From positions 69,869 to 124,167 of the forward strand of contig CACBYE010000004.1 of NCBI GenBank assembly GCA_902543375.1: a DNA stretch of 54,299 nucleotides, given 5' to 3'. The notes beneath the pieces are model-generated. The model ran no database searches and was not told the origin of the DNA. It saw only the letters and a program-made list of their open reading frames with translations. Made by a program: the position numbers and the translations under genes. The DNA is from an uncultured Pelagibacteraceae bacterium (GTDB lineage Bacteria; Pseudomonadota; Alphaproteobacteria; Pelagibacterales; Pelagibacteraceae). Positions 1 through 8,882 of this stretch are shown here, in pieces; position 1 is the first letter of the stretch; each line of letters opens with the position of its first letter.

Positions 1-228
1 TTGTTGTCCTCTAAAAGAAACAGTTCCTTGTTGAGGTTTATAAATTCCATTAATGCAATTTAACATTGAGCTTTTTCCAGCTCCATTAGGTCCAATTATT
101 GCTCTAACTTCGTGTTCAAGTACATTAAAAGATGTATCTGTTATTGCCTTAACACCACCAAAAGAGAGAGATATATTATTTACCTCTAATATTGGTTTTC
201 CTATCTTAAATTTTCTTTCGTATTCCAT
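1..228 (-). CDS. livG: ABC transporter ATP-binding protein, LivG-like (partial)
   Basis: This is the N-terminal 76 codons of an ABC ATPase; the rest lies beyond base 1. An ATG at 228 opens the frame and it stays open to the edge. The Walker A motif (GPNGAGKS) is readable about 45 residues in, preceded by an LEVNNISLSFGGVKA-type strand typical of LivG. It starts two bases after the stop of the LivF-like gene, so the two are translationally linked. With the binding protein at 1152-2492 it forms part of a branched-chain amino acid/amide (HAAT) importer. Permeases are not in the window and presumably follow. The family is clear; the substrate is not. Confidence 0.85.
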   Translation of the reverse strand, partial: MEYERKFKIGKPILEVNNISLSFGGVKAITDTSFNVLEHEVRAIIGPNGAGKSSMLNCINGIYKPQQGTVSFRGQQ

Positions 229-230
229 CT

Positions 231-1046
231 TTAATTACTTCTTTTTGTTAAACTTTCTTCTTTAAGAACATCTCTAAAATTTTTTCTACCTTTCTTTGAA
301 ATTCCTAAATATAATTCTTTTACTTTATCGTCATTTAATAAACTTTGCGCAGTTCCGTCTAGCATTACTCTACCTGTCTCAATGATATAGCCATAATCTG
401 AATTTTTTAATGCAACGTTAGTGTTTTGCTCAGCAAGTAAAATACTAACACCCTCTTTTGTGTTTAATTCTTTTACAATATTAAAAATCTCAGCAACTAA
501 CTGAGGTGCTAGACCCATTGTTGGCTCATCCAATAATAACATTTTTGGTTTAGCCATCATAGCTCTTGCAACTGCTATCATTTGTTGCTCTCCACCTGAA
601 GTGAATGCTGCTTGACTTTTTCTTCTTTCTTTAAGTCTTATAAAATAAGTATAAATTTTCTCTAATTCTTGATTAATATCACCTTTAGATAATTTTCTTG
701 AGTATGCTCCTGAAATTATATTTTCCTCTACAGTAAGGTGACCAAAACATCTTCTACCTTCTAACACTTGGACCATTCCGAGCCCAACCATTTGCGAAGG
801 AGTTTGTTTATTTATTGAGTTTCCATCATATTCAATTGAACCATTTGTAACCTTGCCTCTTTCTGAAGCTAACATAGTTGAAACTGCTTTTAATGTAGTA
901 CTTTTTCCTGCTCCGTTTGCTCCTAATAATGCAACTACTTTTCCTTTAGGAACTTTTAAAGATACATCGTGTAAAGCTAAAATAACATCATCATATCTGA
1001 CCTCAATATTCTTTATGTCTAGAATGTTTGCTGAACTGTTACTCAT
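231..1046 (-). CDS. livF: ABC transporter ATP-binding protein, LivF-like
   Basis: 271-residue cytoplasmic ATPase of the LivF class that powers import of amino acids, amides or urea-like solutes. Visible motifs are Walker A GANGAGKST (42-50), signature SGGEQ (150-154) and Walker B MLLLDEP (169-175), followed by the LivF-typical TMGLAP. The family is usually about 235 residues; here there is a roughly 30-residue basic C-terminal extension (GISKKGRKNFRDVL and on). The ATG at 1046 is the only sensible start. Upstream lies the binding-protein gene, with a stem-loop between them; downstream the LivG-like gene follows after two bases. Substrate cannot be read from the ATPase. Confidence 0.9.
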   Translation of the reverse strand: MSNSSANILDIKNIEVRYDDVILALHDVSLKVPKGKVVALLGANGAGKSTTLKAVSTMLASERGKVTNGSIEYDGNSINKQTPSQMVGLGMVQVLEGRRCFGHLTVEENIISGAYSRKLSKGDINQELEKIYTYFIRLKERRKSQAAFTSGGEQQMIAVARAMMAKPKMLLLDEPTMGLAPQLVAEIFNIVKELNTKEGVSILLAEQNTNVALKNSDYGYIIETGRVMLDGTAQSLLNDDKVKELYLGISKKGRKNFRDVLKEESLTKRSN

Positions 1047-1082
1047 TAAGCTTTCTTTTATATTAAATTAAATTTTATTTAA

Positions 1083-1121
1083 AGGGGGAGTTTAAACAAT
1101 TAAATTATTCAAACACCCCCT
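1083..1121 (-). terminator. stem-loop between binding-protein gene and livF
   Basis: Arms 1083-1096 and 1108-1121 pair over 14 positions with one mismatch and an 11-base loop; five consecutive G:C pairs make it unusually strong for this AT-rich DNA. The one A/C mismatch on the plus strand becomes a G:U pair in minus-strand RNA, so the structure fits minus-strand transcripts best. There is no long U-tract. It sits just after the binding-protein stop, where ABC operons often have an RNA hairpin that stabilises the upstream message or partly terminates. Confidence 0.55.
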
Positions 1122-1151
1122 CAGATTAGTATTAATTTATCTCTAAATTAA

Positions 1152-2492
1152 TTAACCACATTTTTTTGGTGTAATGTTGTTCTCTTTAGCAAATTTAGCT
1201 GCAGACGCCTCTACAAGACCTCTAATAAATGCAGGATCGCCTGGAGCTTCCCAACCAGTTACCTGATTGAATTTAGATCCATCCCACTGCATTACAGCAA
1301 ACTTACCAGCACCTTCATGGTTGGCACAAGAAATAGCGAACGGAGCCAACATTCCTCCAACTCCAAGTTCTTTCAGTCTAGCCTCAGACATGTTAATAGC
1401 TTCGTAACCATCTCTGAACTCAGCACCAGTAACTGCCTTACCAACTTTGTTGTGCATTTTTTGAGCATTTCTTAAGCCCTCAATCCACATCACAGCAGCA
1501 CCTAGTCCTCTGTTCCAGTAAACTGAACCAATCCTATTTGGATCCGCTAAATTTCCTTTACCTGAACCATATACTTTATCTTTGATTGCTTTAACCAAAG
1601 GATATTCTCCAGGCAAAGCATTTGCTACAGCGTAAGTTCCCTTAGCTGCATCACCTGCTGGATACATGTCCTCTTCGGCAGCACCGAAAGTTACATACAT
1701 CATTCTATCTCTTGGAAAATTAATTCTAGCAGCATTAGTCATTGCTGTTGAATTCATTCCAGAACCTGCTCCCCAGAAAGTAACCCAATCAGGTTTTTCT
1801 TTTCTGATTTGCAGCCACTGAGATTGTTGCTCTAAACCTGGAGGTGGGATTGATATTTCAATTAACTCAACTCCCCAGTCATTACAAATTTTTCTCATTG
1901 CTGGTAATGGCTCTCTACCGTAAGCAGAGTCAATGTGTAAGTGAACGATTTTTTTACCTTTCATCTTATCAATTCCGCCCTCGATTTGTGCCATAAATTT
2001 TAATTTAACAGCAATTTGTGACCAGTAGTGACTTGCAGCATTAAATACCCAAGGCCATACTCTTCCATCAGCACCGTCAGTTCTTCCGTAACCGTATTGA
2101 GCTAAAACAACATTGTCTTTTGCCATACGATTAATTACTGCATATGCTCCTGGTGTTCCTAAAGTATCAAATACAACTATTCTTTGACCATCTTTTTCTA
2201 AAAGTCGCTGATAACACTCAACTGTTTTTACTGCGTTATACTCAGTCTCACATTCCTGCCAAGTAAGCATAACTCCATTGACTCCACCCGTCATGTTGAC
2301 ATAATTCATGTAATCAATTTGAGCTCCGTAATAACCAGTTCCCATTGCTGAGTAAGGTCCAACACGGCTACTTGCTACTGGAAAATATTGAGTTTCAGCA
2401 CCAAATACAGTTTGAGGTAAAGCGATTGAAGAAAATAAAGCTACAACTACTGTAAGAGTAGAAGTTAGCCTTTTAAACATTCTTGCTAACAT
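1152..2492 (-). CDS. ABC transporter substrate-binding protein (HAAT/LivK type)
   Basis: 446-residue periplasmic binding protein of the Peripla_BP_6 (LivK/AmiC/UrtA-like) family. Residues 1-32 are a signal peptide: basic start, hydrophobic core, then a VFGA-type cleavage region. The mature part has the usual type I features: a GPYSAMGTGYYGA ligand-loop segment, MTGGVNG and a central YGREPLPAM strand-turn. The first ATG is chosen because a GGAGG lies four bases upstream (2497-2501); a second ATG four codons in lacks good spacing. It is the first gene of the importer with LivF/LivG. At nearly 450 residues it is longer than LivK (about 370), as seen in relatives for larger or non-amino-acid ligands. 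Ligand unknown. Confidence 0.88.
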   Translation of the reverse strand: MLARMFKRLTSTLTVVVALFSSIALPQTVFGAETQYFPVASSRVGPYSAMGTGYYGAQIDYMNYVNMTGGVNGVMLTWQECETEYNAVKTVECYQRLLEKDGQRIVVFDTLGTPGAYAVINRMAKDNVVLAQYGYGRTDGADGRVWPWVFNAASHYWSQIAVKLKFMAQIEGGIDKMKGKKIVHLHIDSAYGREPLPAMRKICNDWGVELIEISIPPPGLEQQSQWLQIRKEKPDWVTFWGAGSGMNSTAMTNAARINFPRDRMMYVTFGAAEEDMYPAGDAAKGTYAVANALPGEYPLVKAIKDKVYGSGKGNLADPNRIGSVYWNRGLGAAVMWIEGLRNAQKMHNKVGKAVTGAEFRDGYEAINMSEARLKELGVGGMLAPFAISCANHEGAGKFAVMQWDGSKFNQVTGWEAPGDPAFIRGLVEASAAKFAKENNITPKKCG

Positions 2493-2579
2493 AATTCCTC
2501 CCTCGTTTTTGCTATGTTAATCATTCTTATTTGATATGATCTAACCACATACCTTTAGTTTCTGCAATTATTAATAGAC

Positions 2580-2622
2580 AAAAAAAAAGAGAGTAATTAA
2601 AAGATAAAATAAGAAATTACTC
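2580..2622 (-). terminator. probable rho-independent terminator of fhs
   Basis: A perfect 8-base inverted repeat (2591-2598 with 2615-2622) lies 57 bases past the fhs stop. Read on the minus strand, the stem is followed within a few bases by nine consecutive U (bases 2588-2580). The stem is AT-rich and the loop 16 bases, so it is weak, but the U-run on the correct strand supports a terminator. Confidence 0.5.
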
Positions 2623-2678
2623 AACCATAGATTGATTTATTTTTTTAAAAAAATTTTCTAGATTATTAAATTAAAGTA

Positions 2679-4364
2679 TTAGAACAAACCTTCGATTTGG
2701 CCTTTTTTATTTAATTTAATATTGTCGGCTGCTGGTACTTTGGGCAATCCAGGCATTGTCATTATTGATCCACAAACGACAACTACAAACTCTGCGCCTG
2801 AGGATAATCTTACTTCTCTAATTGGTATCTCATGGTTCGAAGGAGCACCCTTAAGTTTTGGATCTGTAGAAAAACTATACTGAGTTTTTGCGATACAAAC
2901 CGGCAGTTTACCGTGGCCGTTATTTTCAAAACTTTTAAGCTGTTCCTTTACTTCATCACTAGCAGTTATTTTCTTTGCTTTATAAATATTTTTTGCTATC
3001 AGCTCAATTTTATCCCATAATTTTAGATTTTCCTCATATAAAAAATTAAATTTCTTACTCTTTTTTTTACAGATTTTCACAACTTTTTTTGCAAGATCTT
3101 TTGCACCATTTCCTCCTAGTGCCCAATGTTTACATTCACTTACTTCAACTTTTTTTTCCCTACAAAAATTTAAAACAGTCTTTACCTCTTTAGATGTATC
3201 AAGCGCAAAATGATTAATCGCTACAATTGGCTGTAAACCAAATTTTTTTATATTAGATATATGCCTATCTAAGTTGACCAAACCTTTTTTTAAAGCATCG
3301 ATGTCCTCTTTCTTCAAAGCTTCTTTTTCAACACCTCCGTGCATTTTTAAAGCTCTTACAGTTGCAACGATTACAACGCAACTTGGGACTAAACCTGATT
3401 TTCTACATTTAATATTTAAAAATTTTTCAGCTCCAAGATCAGCACCAAAACCTGCCTCTGTAACAACATAATCAGACAATTTTAAAGCTGCTTTAGTTGC
3501 GATCACTGTATTACATCCATGTGCAATATTTGCAAAAGGACCTCCATGGATAATTGCTGGGTTATTTTCTAAGCTTTGAGTTACATTTGGTCTAATTGCC
3601 TCCTTAAGTAAAACGGTCATAGGGCCGTGAGCATTAAGATCTCTTGCATATAATGGCTTTCCATCTTTATTATAGGCAAATGTAATGTTACCGATTTTAT
3701 TCTCTAAATCTTTTAAATTATTAGAGAGACAAAAAATTGCCATTACCTCAGAAGCAACAGTGATATCAAACCCATCAATTCTTTTAAAATCTTTAGCAAC
3801 TCCACCTGTGTTTATTTCAATAAATCTTAATGCACGATCGTTCATATCCATTACACGTTTCCAAACAATTCTATTTTCATCTATGTTAAGTTTATTTCCC
3901 CAATAAATATGATTATCAATTATAGCTGATAGAAGGTTATGTGCAGATGTAATTGCATGGAAGTCACCTGTAAAATGTAGGTTGATTTGTTCCATTGGAA
4001 CTACCTGTGCATAACCACCTCCAGCGGCACCACCCTTCATTCCAAACGAGGGCCCCAAACTTGGTTCCCTAAGACATACAATAGATTTTTTTCCAATTTT
4101 ATTTAATCCATCACTTAAACCAACAGAGGTAGTAGTTTTTCCTTCCCCAGCCGGAGTAGGTGTAATTGCTGTAACCAAAATTAAGTTGCCATCTTTTTTT
4201 TTTTTCAGCTTATCTAAGAACTCAAAGTTAATTTTTGCGATATGCCTACCCATTGGGCTAAATGCACTACTTTTATCCGGAACTTTTATTTTCGCTAAAA
4301 TTTTATTTATGGGCTTCATTTTAGCCTTTCGAGCTATTTCAATGTCTGATTTATATTTAGCCAT
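2679..4364 (-). CDS. fhs: formate-tetrahydrofolate ligase
   Basis: 561 residues, full length for the family (about 555-560). It couples formate to tetrahydrofolate with ATP to give 10-formyl-THF in the cytoplasm. Seen: the P-loop [11 protein letters not shown] (68-78), the KGGAAGGG glycine-rich segment, the HFTGDFHAI motif and the ACDFITGFGA-equivalent [13 protein letters not shown]. In this lifestyle Fhs serves oxidation or assimilation of methyl groups from compounds such as glycine betaine; the DMGDH-like fusion at 50590 in this window would feed the same folate pool. It stands alone, with a likely terminator downstream and a DMT transporter upstream on the same strand 62 bases away. Confidence 0.97.
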   Translation of the reverse strand: MAKYKSDIEIARKAKMKPINKILAKIKVPDKSSAFSPMGRHIAKINFEFLDKLKKKKDGNLILVTAITPTPAGEGKTTTSVGLSDGLNKIGKKSIVCLREPSLGPSFGMKGGAAGGGYAQVVPMEQINLHFTGDFHAITSAHNLLSAIIDNHIYWGNKLNIDENRIVWKRVMDMNDRALRFIEINTGGVAKDFKRIDGFDITVASEVMAIFCLSNNLKDLENKIGNITFAYNKDGKPLYARDLNAHGPMTVLLKEAIRPNVTQSLENNPAIIHGGPFANIAHGCNTVIATKAALKLSDYVVTEAGFGADLGAEKFLNIKCRKSGLVPSCVVIVATVRALKMHGGVEKEALKKEDIDALKKGLVNLDRHISNIKKFGLQPIVAINHFALDTSKEVKTVLNFCREKKVEVSECKHWALGGNGAKDLAKKVVKICKKKSKKFNFLYEENLKLWDKIELIAKNIYKAKKITASDEVKEQLKSFENNGHGKLPVCIAKTQYSFSTDPKLKGAPSNHEIPIREVRLSSGAEFVVVVCGSIMTMPGLPKVPAADNIKLNKKGQIEGLF

Positions 4365-4426
4365 AACGATTTTTATCTTAAACTTCTGATTGTATATCTT
4401 TTATGTACTTTAAAGAAAATATAATT

Positions 4427-5275
4427 TTAATCTCTTGTAGCAATATAAACACCTATAGAAGTAACTAAAAAACCTAAAATATCTATAATTGTCAAGTTTT
4501 CGCTCAGAAAAAACCATGCCATAAAAGCTGAGGTAGCAGGAATTAGAAAAAAAACTGAAACTGTCTTACTAGCCGAATTATTTTTAATTAAATACATTAA
4601 TATTGTGAAGGCACCAAATGATACTAAAAATATTTGATGGCTCATTGCGATAATAAATGTCTTAGAAAACTCAATGTATGGTTCAACAAAAAAAATTATT
4701 ATTAATATATGAAATATGCATCCACCAACTGCCTGGTAAAAGTTACTAACAGGTAAAGGCAAGTTGCCACTTAATTTTTTTTGCCAAATAGTTGATGCGG
4801 TGATTGCAATTAATGCAATTATCGTTGCGATTAAACCTAACAAGGGTATTCCCGAACCAACATCAAAACCTAAAACTAAACCAGCACCAACAAATCCAAG
4901 TAAAATACCGAACCATTGTTTCATAGTTACTTCTTCACCTAGTATAGGTCCGCTTAATAAATTTGTAAGAATTGGTTGAAGGGTAACTATTAATGCAGCT
5001 ATACCTGTAGGCATGCCAATTGATATCGAATAAAAAACCCCACCCAAATAAAGACCATGGAAAAGAATTCCACTAAAAAAAGATTCAATTAAGTTTTTTT
5101 TATTAATTATAATTGAATACTTTGAATAAACTGAAAATAAGTAAAAACCTATAGCAACCAAAAAAAATCTAAAAGCTAGTGCAGAAAAAGGGTCGCTATT
5201 ATCTATTATTGGCTTTGTGGTTATAAACGCTGAGGACCAGAGAATAATAAATATAAGAGGGAATATTTTTACCAT
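4427..5275 (-). CDS. EamA/DMT family transporter
   Basis: 282-residue inner-membrane protein with about ten hydrophobic segments arranged as two EamA repeats. The start IILWSSAFITTKP is the usual first-helix signature of the drug/metabolite transporter superfamily. The ATG at 5275 is preferred; the frame extends 23 codons further to a TTG at 5344, but that extension (Ile/Asn rich) does not look like part of the family. Substrate cannot be deduced; members export amino acids or metabolites. A second, unrelated DMT gene lies at 12395. Confidence 0.85.
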   Translation of the reverse strand: MVKIFPLIFIILWSSAFITTKPIIDNSDPFSALAFRFFLVAIGFYLFSVYSKYSIIINKKNLIESFFSGILFHGLYLGGVFYSISIGMPTGIAALIVTLQPILTNLLSGPILGEEVTMKQWFGILLGFVGAGLVLGFDVGSGIPLLGLIATIIALIAITASTIWQKKLSGNLPLPVSNFYQAVGGCIFHILIIIFFVEPYIEFSKTFIIAMSHQIFLVSFGAFTILMYLIKNNSASKTVSVFFLIPATSAFMAWFFLSENLTIIDILGFLVTSIGVYIATRD

Positions 5276-5387
5276 GCTTAAAAATGTTATGAAATTAACT
5301 GAAATATCAATATTCTTTATAATATTAAAGCTTATTATGGACAATTATCTAATTGAGACCTGATGGCAAATCAAATAACCTATATTC

Positions 5388-5777
5388 ATGATTTTAAGAT
5401 TTTTAAAAATTTGTCTTTTTCTAATGTCATTTGTGTTTTTGACTGGTTTTGTTCAAGTAGCAAGTCTTTTAGGACCAGCATTCACAGTTGCATCATCTGG
5501 GAATGTATTTAAAGCAGGCGCACAAATAATATTTGATAATGAATTTAAAAAAAAAACTGGAAAAAGTTCATTAGGCTACCTTAAGGAGGAAGTTTCAAAA
5601 AATAATTATAGGAATGATATTAATAAAGAATTAAAAAACTTAGTTGAGTATCGAGTAAAAATAACTCATCAAAAAATAGTTAAACTGAATAATACGAAAG
5701 AACTAAATAAAGATATCTTACTTTTAGTTGAGAAAAGAGTCAAACTTACACACAAGAAGCTTCAGAAAAAAAATTAA
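5388..5777 (+). CDS. small exported or membrane-anchored protein of unknown function
   Basis: 129 residues that I do not recognise as a named family. Residues 1-24 form an N-terminal hydrophobic signal or anchor (ILRFLKICLFLMSFVFLTGF), then a small hydrophobic stretch rich in Ala/Ser/Gly, then a Lys-rich predicted helical C-terminal half. The tail contains an internal repeat: LVEYRVKITHQKI is echoed 36 residues later by LVEKRVKLTHKKL. The design (exported, basic, repeated helix) suggests a periplasmic protein that binds something acidic or pairs helices, but this is inference. The stop overlaps the convergent gene by four bases. Confidence 0.65.
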   Translation: MILRFLKICLFLMSFVFLTGFVQVASLLGPAFTVASSGNVFKAGAQIIFDNEFKKKTGKSSLGYLKEEVSKNNYRNDINKELKNLVEYRVKITHQKIVKLNNTKELNKDILLLVEKRVKLTHKKLQKKN

Positions 5778-6190
5778 TCTGTAATATTTAATATTATTAA
5801 CTCTTTTTGAGCTGTCTCTTTACACCATAACTCATAACTCTCACACATTCTCCATAAATGATCAAAAGCACGTTTTGATATTTTTATAGGATCGTTACTT
5901 TTAGTGTAATAAAGTTCAGGATATTGAATCAACTGTTTGATCATCATTTCCCTTTGAATTTTGAGCAATCTCATTGACTCATCTGGTATGTTTTTATTTT
6001 CATTTTCTAATTGTTTAAACCACTCATCATGAAATTTACCACTACTTATTTCTTTATATGTTTCTGATCCAATAAATGCGTTTATGGCATCAGTATTTGA
6101 AAAATTATTATTTTTTTTTTTAATTCTGAATATTTCTAAATAGATTTTTTCTGCAACATGTAAAATATAAGGCTTATCATTAGATTTCAT
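5774..6190 (-). CDS. hypothetical protein linked to the racemase-like gene
   Basis: 138 residues, soluble, no family recognised. It is rich in charged and aromatic residues (WRMCESYELWCKETAQ near the end) and predicted mostly helical. Its ATG overlaps the stop of the upstream racemase-like gene by four bases (ATGA), so it is probably translated by coupling and acts with it. Two Cys in the C-terminal helix region could be structural. No signal peptide. Confidence 0.6.
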   Translation of the reverse strand: MKSNDKPYILHVAEKIYLEIFRIKKKNNNFSNTDAINAFIGSETYKEISSGKFHDEWFKQLENENKNIPDESMRLLKIQREMMIKQLIQYPELYYTKSNDPIKISKRAFDHLWRMCESYELWCKETAQKELIILNITD

Positions 6191-6936
6191 TTCTTAATAT
6201 ATCTTTTCATTGCTGCATTAGCTAATATCAAATTAGGATCTAAAAATATTTTAGAAGTTTTTATTTTTTGAAATGATTTAAATGCAAATATAGCTATAGG
6301 TAATTCAGTACACCCAAGTATTATCTTTTTACATTTTTTTTTTACTAAAAATTCAATTGCTGGTTTTATTATTTTACTTGCTTCTCTAACTTTACCCATT
6401 TTTACTAGTTTGATGGCTTTATTTACAGAATTTTTTTGTAAAGAGTTATTAGGAAAAATTAAATTATAGTCTCTATCAAAAAATTTGTTATATATTCCTG
6501 TTTTTAAAGTACCCTCAGTTGCAAGTAGTCCAATTGTTGAGTTTTTTTTACATTTTTTTTTTGTATGATTGAATACTTCCTTAGGCATGTTAACGATCGG
6601 TAAATTTATTTTCTTTTTTAAATCCTCATACCAATAATGAGCAGTGTTACATGGGATAACAATAAATTTACAATTACTTTCTTTAAGCACTTTACATCCA
6701 TTTAACAAACTTTTTAATACTAATTGGTATTTTTTCTCAACTTTTTTATTTTTTGATTTATTAGATAAATTCTTTGTTTGAACACCAATTGACTCTGGCC
6801 TTCCTGGAATATTAGATTTATTAAAAAGTACAAATAGAGGATATTCTTGATCTATTTTTCCTCTATTTAATATTGCGAGCTTATTGCAAAAATCTAGGCC
6901 AGCTTGTGTACCCATACCACCTAAAATACCGATCAT
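6187..6936 (-). CDS. aspartate/glutamate racemase family protein
   Basis: 249 residues of the Asp/Glu racemase (RacX/YgeA) superfamily. Both catalytic thiols are present in canonical context: C96 in PCNTAHYW and C209 in GCTELP. The N-terminus GILGGMGTQAG matches the substrate-binding start of aspartate racemases (usually GGMGPxA). The family interconverts L- and D-amino acids; some members have other cofactor-free roles. Here it forms a two-gene unit with a 138-residue unknown protein (four-base overlap), which differs from murI contexts, so a peptidoglycan D-Glu role is less likely. Confidence 0.82.
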   Translation of the reverse strand: MIGILGGMGTQAGLDFCNKLAILNRGKIDQEYPLFVLFNKSNIPGRPESIGVQTKNLSNKSKNKKVEKKYQLVLKSLLNGCKVLKESNCKFIVIPCNTAHYWYEDLKKKINLPIVNMPKEVFNHTKKKCKKNSTIGLLATEGTLKTGIYNKFFDRDYNLIFPNNSLQKNSVNKAIKLVKMGKVREASKIIKPAIEFLVKKKCKKIILGCTELPIAIFAFKSFQKIKTSKIFLDPNLILANAAMKRYIKK

Positions 6937-6969
6937 TTTAAATTTAATTGTTTAATTATGAATTATTTA

Positions 6970-7019
6970 ATTGGCTATAATTATACAAATAAAAACTAAT
7001 TGTAAATCTTATAGCCAAT
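6970..7019 (-). terminator. perfect 11-bp stem-loop downstream of the cold-shock gene
   Basis: Arms 6970-6980 and 7009-7019 are perfectly complementary (ATTGGCTATAA). Inside the 28-base loop a second 5-bp helix can form (6984-6988 with 7000-7004). It begins 18 bases past the csp stop. There is no U-run on either side, so it may act as a 3' stabilising or processing structure rather than an intrinsic terminator. Confidence 0.45.
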
Positions 7020-7036
7020 AATTGATATAATGAAAA

Positions 7037-7243
7037 TTATGCAGTTTTTAAGTTAACTGCTGAAGGACCTTTAGGACCATCTTCAACATCGAAAGTCAAA
7101 GCTTGACCCTCATCTAAACCGTTCATACCAGCATCTCTTACTGCTGAAACATGTACAAACACATCTTTTTCTTTATCTTCTCTTTCAATAAAACCAAAAC
7201 CTTTGGTTGGATTGAACCATTTTACTTTTCCTTGTAGACTCAT
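7037..7243 (-). CDS. csp: cold-shock domain protein (CspA family)
   Basis: 68 residues, the usual length for a single cold-shock domain. It binds single-stranded RNA/DNA and melts RNA structure in the cytoplasm. Both RNA-binding motifs are intact: RNP1 KGFGFI (14-19) and RNP2 VFVHVS (28-33). The 5' leader of about 120 bases contains an 8-bp hairpin at 7277-7296, and a TTGACA box lies at 7331-7326, though no well-spaced -10 is evident. Codon use is more GC-rich than neighbours, consistent with high expression. Monocistronic by context. Confidence 0.95.
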   Translation of the reverse strand: MSLQGKVKWFNPTKGFGFIEREDKEKDVFVHVSAVRDAGMNGLDEGQALTFDVEDGPKGPSAVNLKTA

Positions 7244-7276
7244 ATTTTTCTTCTTACTTTATTGTTTTGTTAATTT

Positions 7277-7296
7277 ATTACTTATAATTAAGTAAT
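7277..7296 (-). promoter_or_regulatory. hairpin in the csp 5' leader
   Basis: ATTACTTA and TAAGTAAT pair perfectly over 8 bp around a four-base loop (7285-7288), 34 bases upstream of the csp start codon. A leader hairpin here fits the known pattern of structured 5' leaders in csp messages; whether it responds to temperature is inference. Confidence 0.35.
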
Positions 7297-7339
7297 GTTA
7301 TCTTTCTTTATAATTTAATCAGTTTTGTCAACAAAATAG

Positions 7340-7360
7340 ATTAAAACTTAAAGTTTTAAT
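7340..7360 (-). terminator. 21-base palindrome after the GNAT gene
   Basis: A perfect palindrome with 10-base arms and a single central base (7350), starting two bases past the stop of the acetyltransferase gene. On the minus strand it is followed by CTATTTTG, a weak U-tract. It could terminate the purE-purK-GNAT transcript; it also lies just upstream of the TTGACA box for csp and could be an operator. Confidence 0.4.
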
Positions 7361-7362
7361 TT

Positions 7363-7830
7363 TTATTTGTTGCTTAATAGCTTAGTTAAATATATTGAAT
7401 TTATATCATCTTTGTAGTGAGCAAATGGTTTACAAGGCTTAAATTCATATAAATCGAATAACTTCCTGGCTGGTTTAAAAAATTCTCCTGCACCTGTTTC
7501 CAAGCTAATTTGAGTAATATTCAATTTTTTTGCTTCCTCAATTAAATGATCAATCAATTTTATTCCATTACCTTTTTTTCGAAAATTATCATGTAATCTA
7601 ATTGATTTAAATTCCCCATGATTTTTCTCTAAAATCTTTAATGCACCACAACCGATTAGATTGTTATCATCCCATAAACTCCAAAATTTTATTGATGTGT
7701 CTTTTAAACCTTCAATATCTAACACATGGGCACTTCCTTCAGGAGATGCAGCCTTAAGTTCAATAAAATGCTTTTTTAAAAGATTATTAACATCTGGATT
7801 ATCAAAATTTCCTTCAATAGTTTTAAACAT
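7363..7830 (-). CDS. GNAT family N-acetyltransferase
   Basis: 155 residues with the GNAT fold: IRLHDNFRKKGNGIKLIDHLIEEA is the acetyl-CoA-binding motif A (R/Q-x-x-G-x-G/A form, here RKKGNG), followed by the strand ISLETGAGEFFKPARKLFDLYEF typical of the PhnO/YbfA-like group. It transfers an acyl group from acyl-CoA to an unknown amine. Its ATG follows directly after the purK stop, so it is the last gene of a purE-purK operon; the purine link may be only transcriptional. Confidence 0.85.
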   Translation of the reverse strand: MFKTIEGNFDNPDVNNLLKKHFIELKAASPEGSAHVLDIEGLKDTSIKFWSLWDDNNLIGCGALKILEKNHGEFKSIRLHDNFRKKGNGIKLIDHLIEEAKKLNITQISLETGAGEFFKPARKLFDLYEFKPCKPFAHYKDDINSIYLTKLLSNK

Positions 7831-8877
7831 CTATCTTAATATAGTTAAGTGACCCATTTTTCTTTTATCTTTAATCTCCCTCTTAAGATAATCAAAAAAA
7901 AATTGATTATCTTTTAAATCAGAATTCTCTCTATATGTTTTGATCTGTTCTCCAATTAGGTTTATCATTTCAGCATTGTGAAGTTTCTTCAAAGGAATTT
8001 GCTCTAAAGAACATACTGCTCTCACATGATTTTCGAATTGACTAACATTAAAAGCATTAATAGTTAAATGACCTGAATTATGAACTCTAGGTGCTATTTC
8101 GTTTACGTAAAGATTGTCATTTCTATCAATAAAAAATTCTACACAAAGTGTGCCTATATATTTTAATTCTTCAGAAATTTGTATTGACCATTCTTTAGAT
8201 TGTTCAATTAATTTAATATTTATATCTGCAGGTATTTTAGACTTACGTAAAATTTGATCTTCGTGTGTGTTTTCTATTGGTTCATAAATTTCATATTTGT
8301 TGTTACTAAATCTAGTGATGATGACAGAAATCTCTTTTTTTAATTTAACTAATTTTTCTAAAATATATTCCTTTGAAAAATCTATTTTTAAATTATTAAT
8401 TTCATCTAAATTTTTTATTATGTATTGCCCTTTGCCGTCATAACCCATTGTAGTAGTTTTTAATATTCCAGGTAAAAAATCATCAAGAGAGTCTAAATCA
8501 GATTTTTTTTCAACACTTACATATCTTGTAGTTCTAATGTTTAATTTATTTACAAAATCCTTTTCAGCTAAACGATGTTGTATCAATCTATTAATAGAGG
8601 GTTTAGGAAAGACTGTTTTTAATTTATTTATCTCATTTAAAGTTTCAAAAGGTATATTTTCAAATTCATAAGTAACTACAGTTACTTTTTTTATGAAATT
8701 TAAAATTTGATTAGTATCTTTGTATTCACCAAAAATAAACTCATCACAAAAATTTTGTGCTGGCGAGTCTTGATCATCAGAGTAAATTACAGTTTTAATA
8801 TTTAATTTTTTTGCAGCAACTGACAACATACTTCCTAGTTGACCACCACCAAGAATTCCTAATATAATTTCAGACAT
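7831..8877 (-). CDS. purK: N5-carboxyaminoimidazole ribonucleotide synthase
   Basis: 348 residues, full length for PurK (about 350). An ATP-grasp enzyme that carboxylates AIR with bicarbonate and ATP in purine synthesis. Seen: the N-terminal LGILGGGQLGSML nucleotide-type loop diagnostic of PurK, the KTTTMGYDGKGQ lid motif and the NEIAPRVHNSGH metal/ATP-binding motif. It follows purE with a five-base gap in the conventional E-K order; the product goes to PurE. Confidence 0.97.
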   Translation of the reverse strand: MSEIILGILGGGQLGSMLSVAAKKLNIKTVIYSDDQDSPAQNFCDEFIFGEYKDTNQILNFIKKVTVVTYEFENIPFETLNEINKLKTVFPKPSINRLIQHRLAEKDFVNKLNIRTTRYVSVEKKSDLDSLDDFLPGILKTTTMGYDGKGQYIIKNLDEINNLKIDFSKEYILEKLVKLKKEISVIITRFSNNKYEIYEPIENTHEDQILRKSKIPADINIKLIEQSKEWSIQISEELKYIGTLCVEFFIDRNDNLYVNEIAPRVHNSGHLTINAFNVSQFENHVRAVCSLEQIPLKKLHNAEMINLIGEQIKTYRENSDLKDNQFFFDYLKREIKDKRKMGHLTILR

Positions 8878-8882
8878 TGAGA

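Noticed and set aside
4427..5344. Longer DMT transporter starting at TTG 5344
   Set aside because: The extra 23 residues do not resemble the family and lack a ribosome site; ATG 5275 gives a standard first helix.
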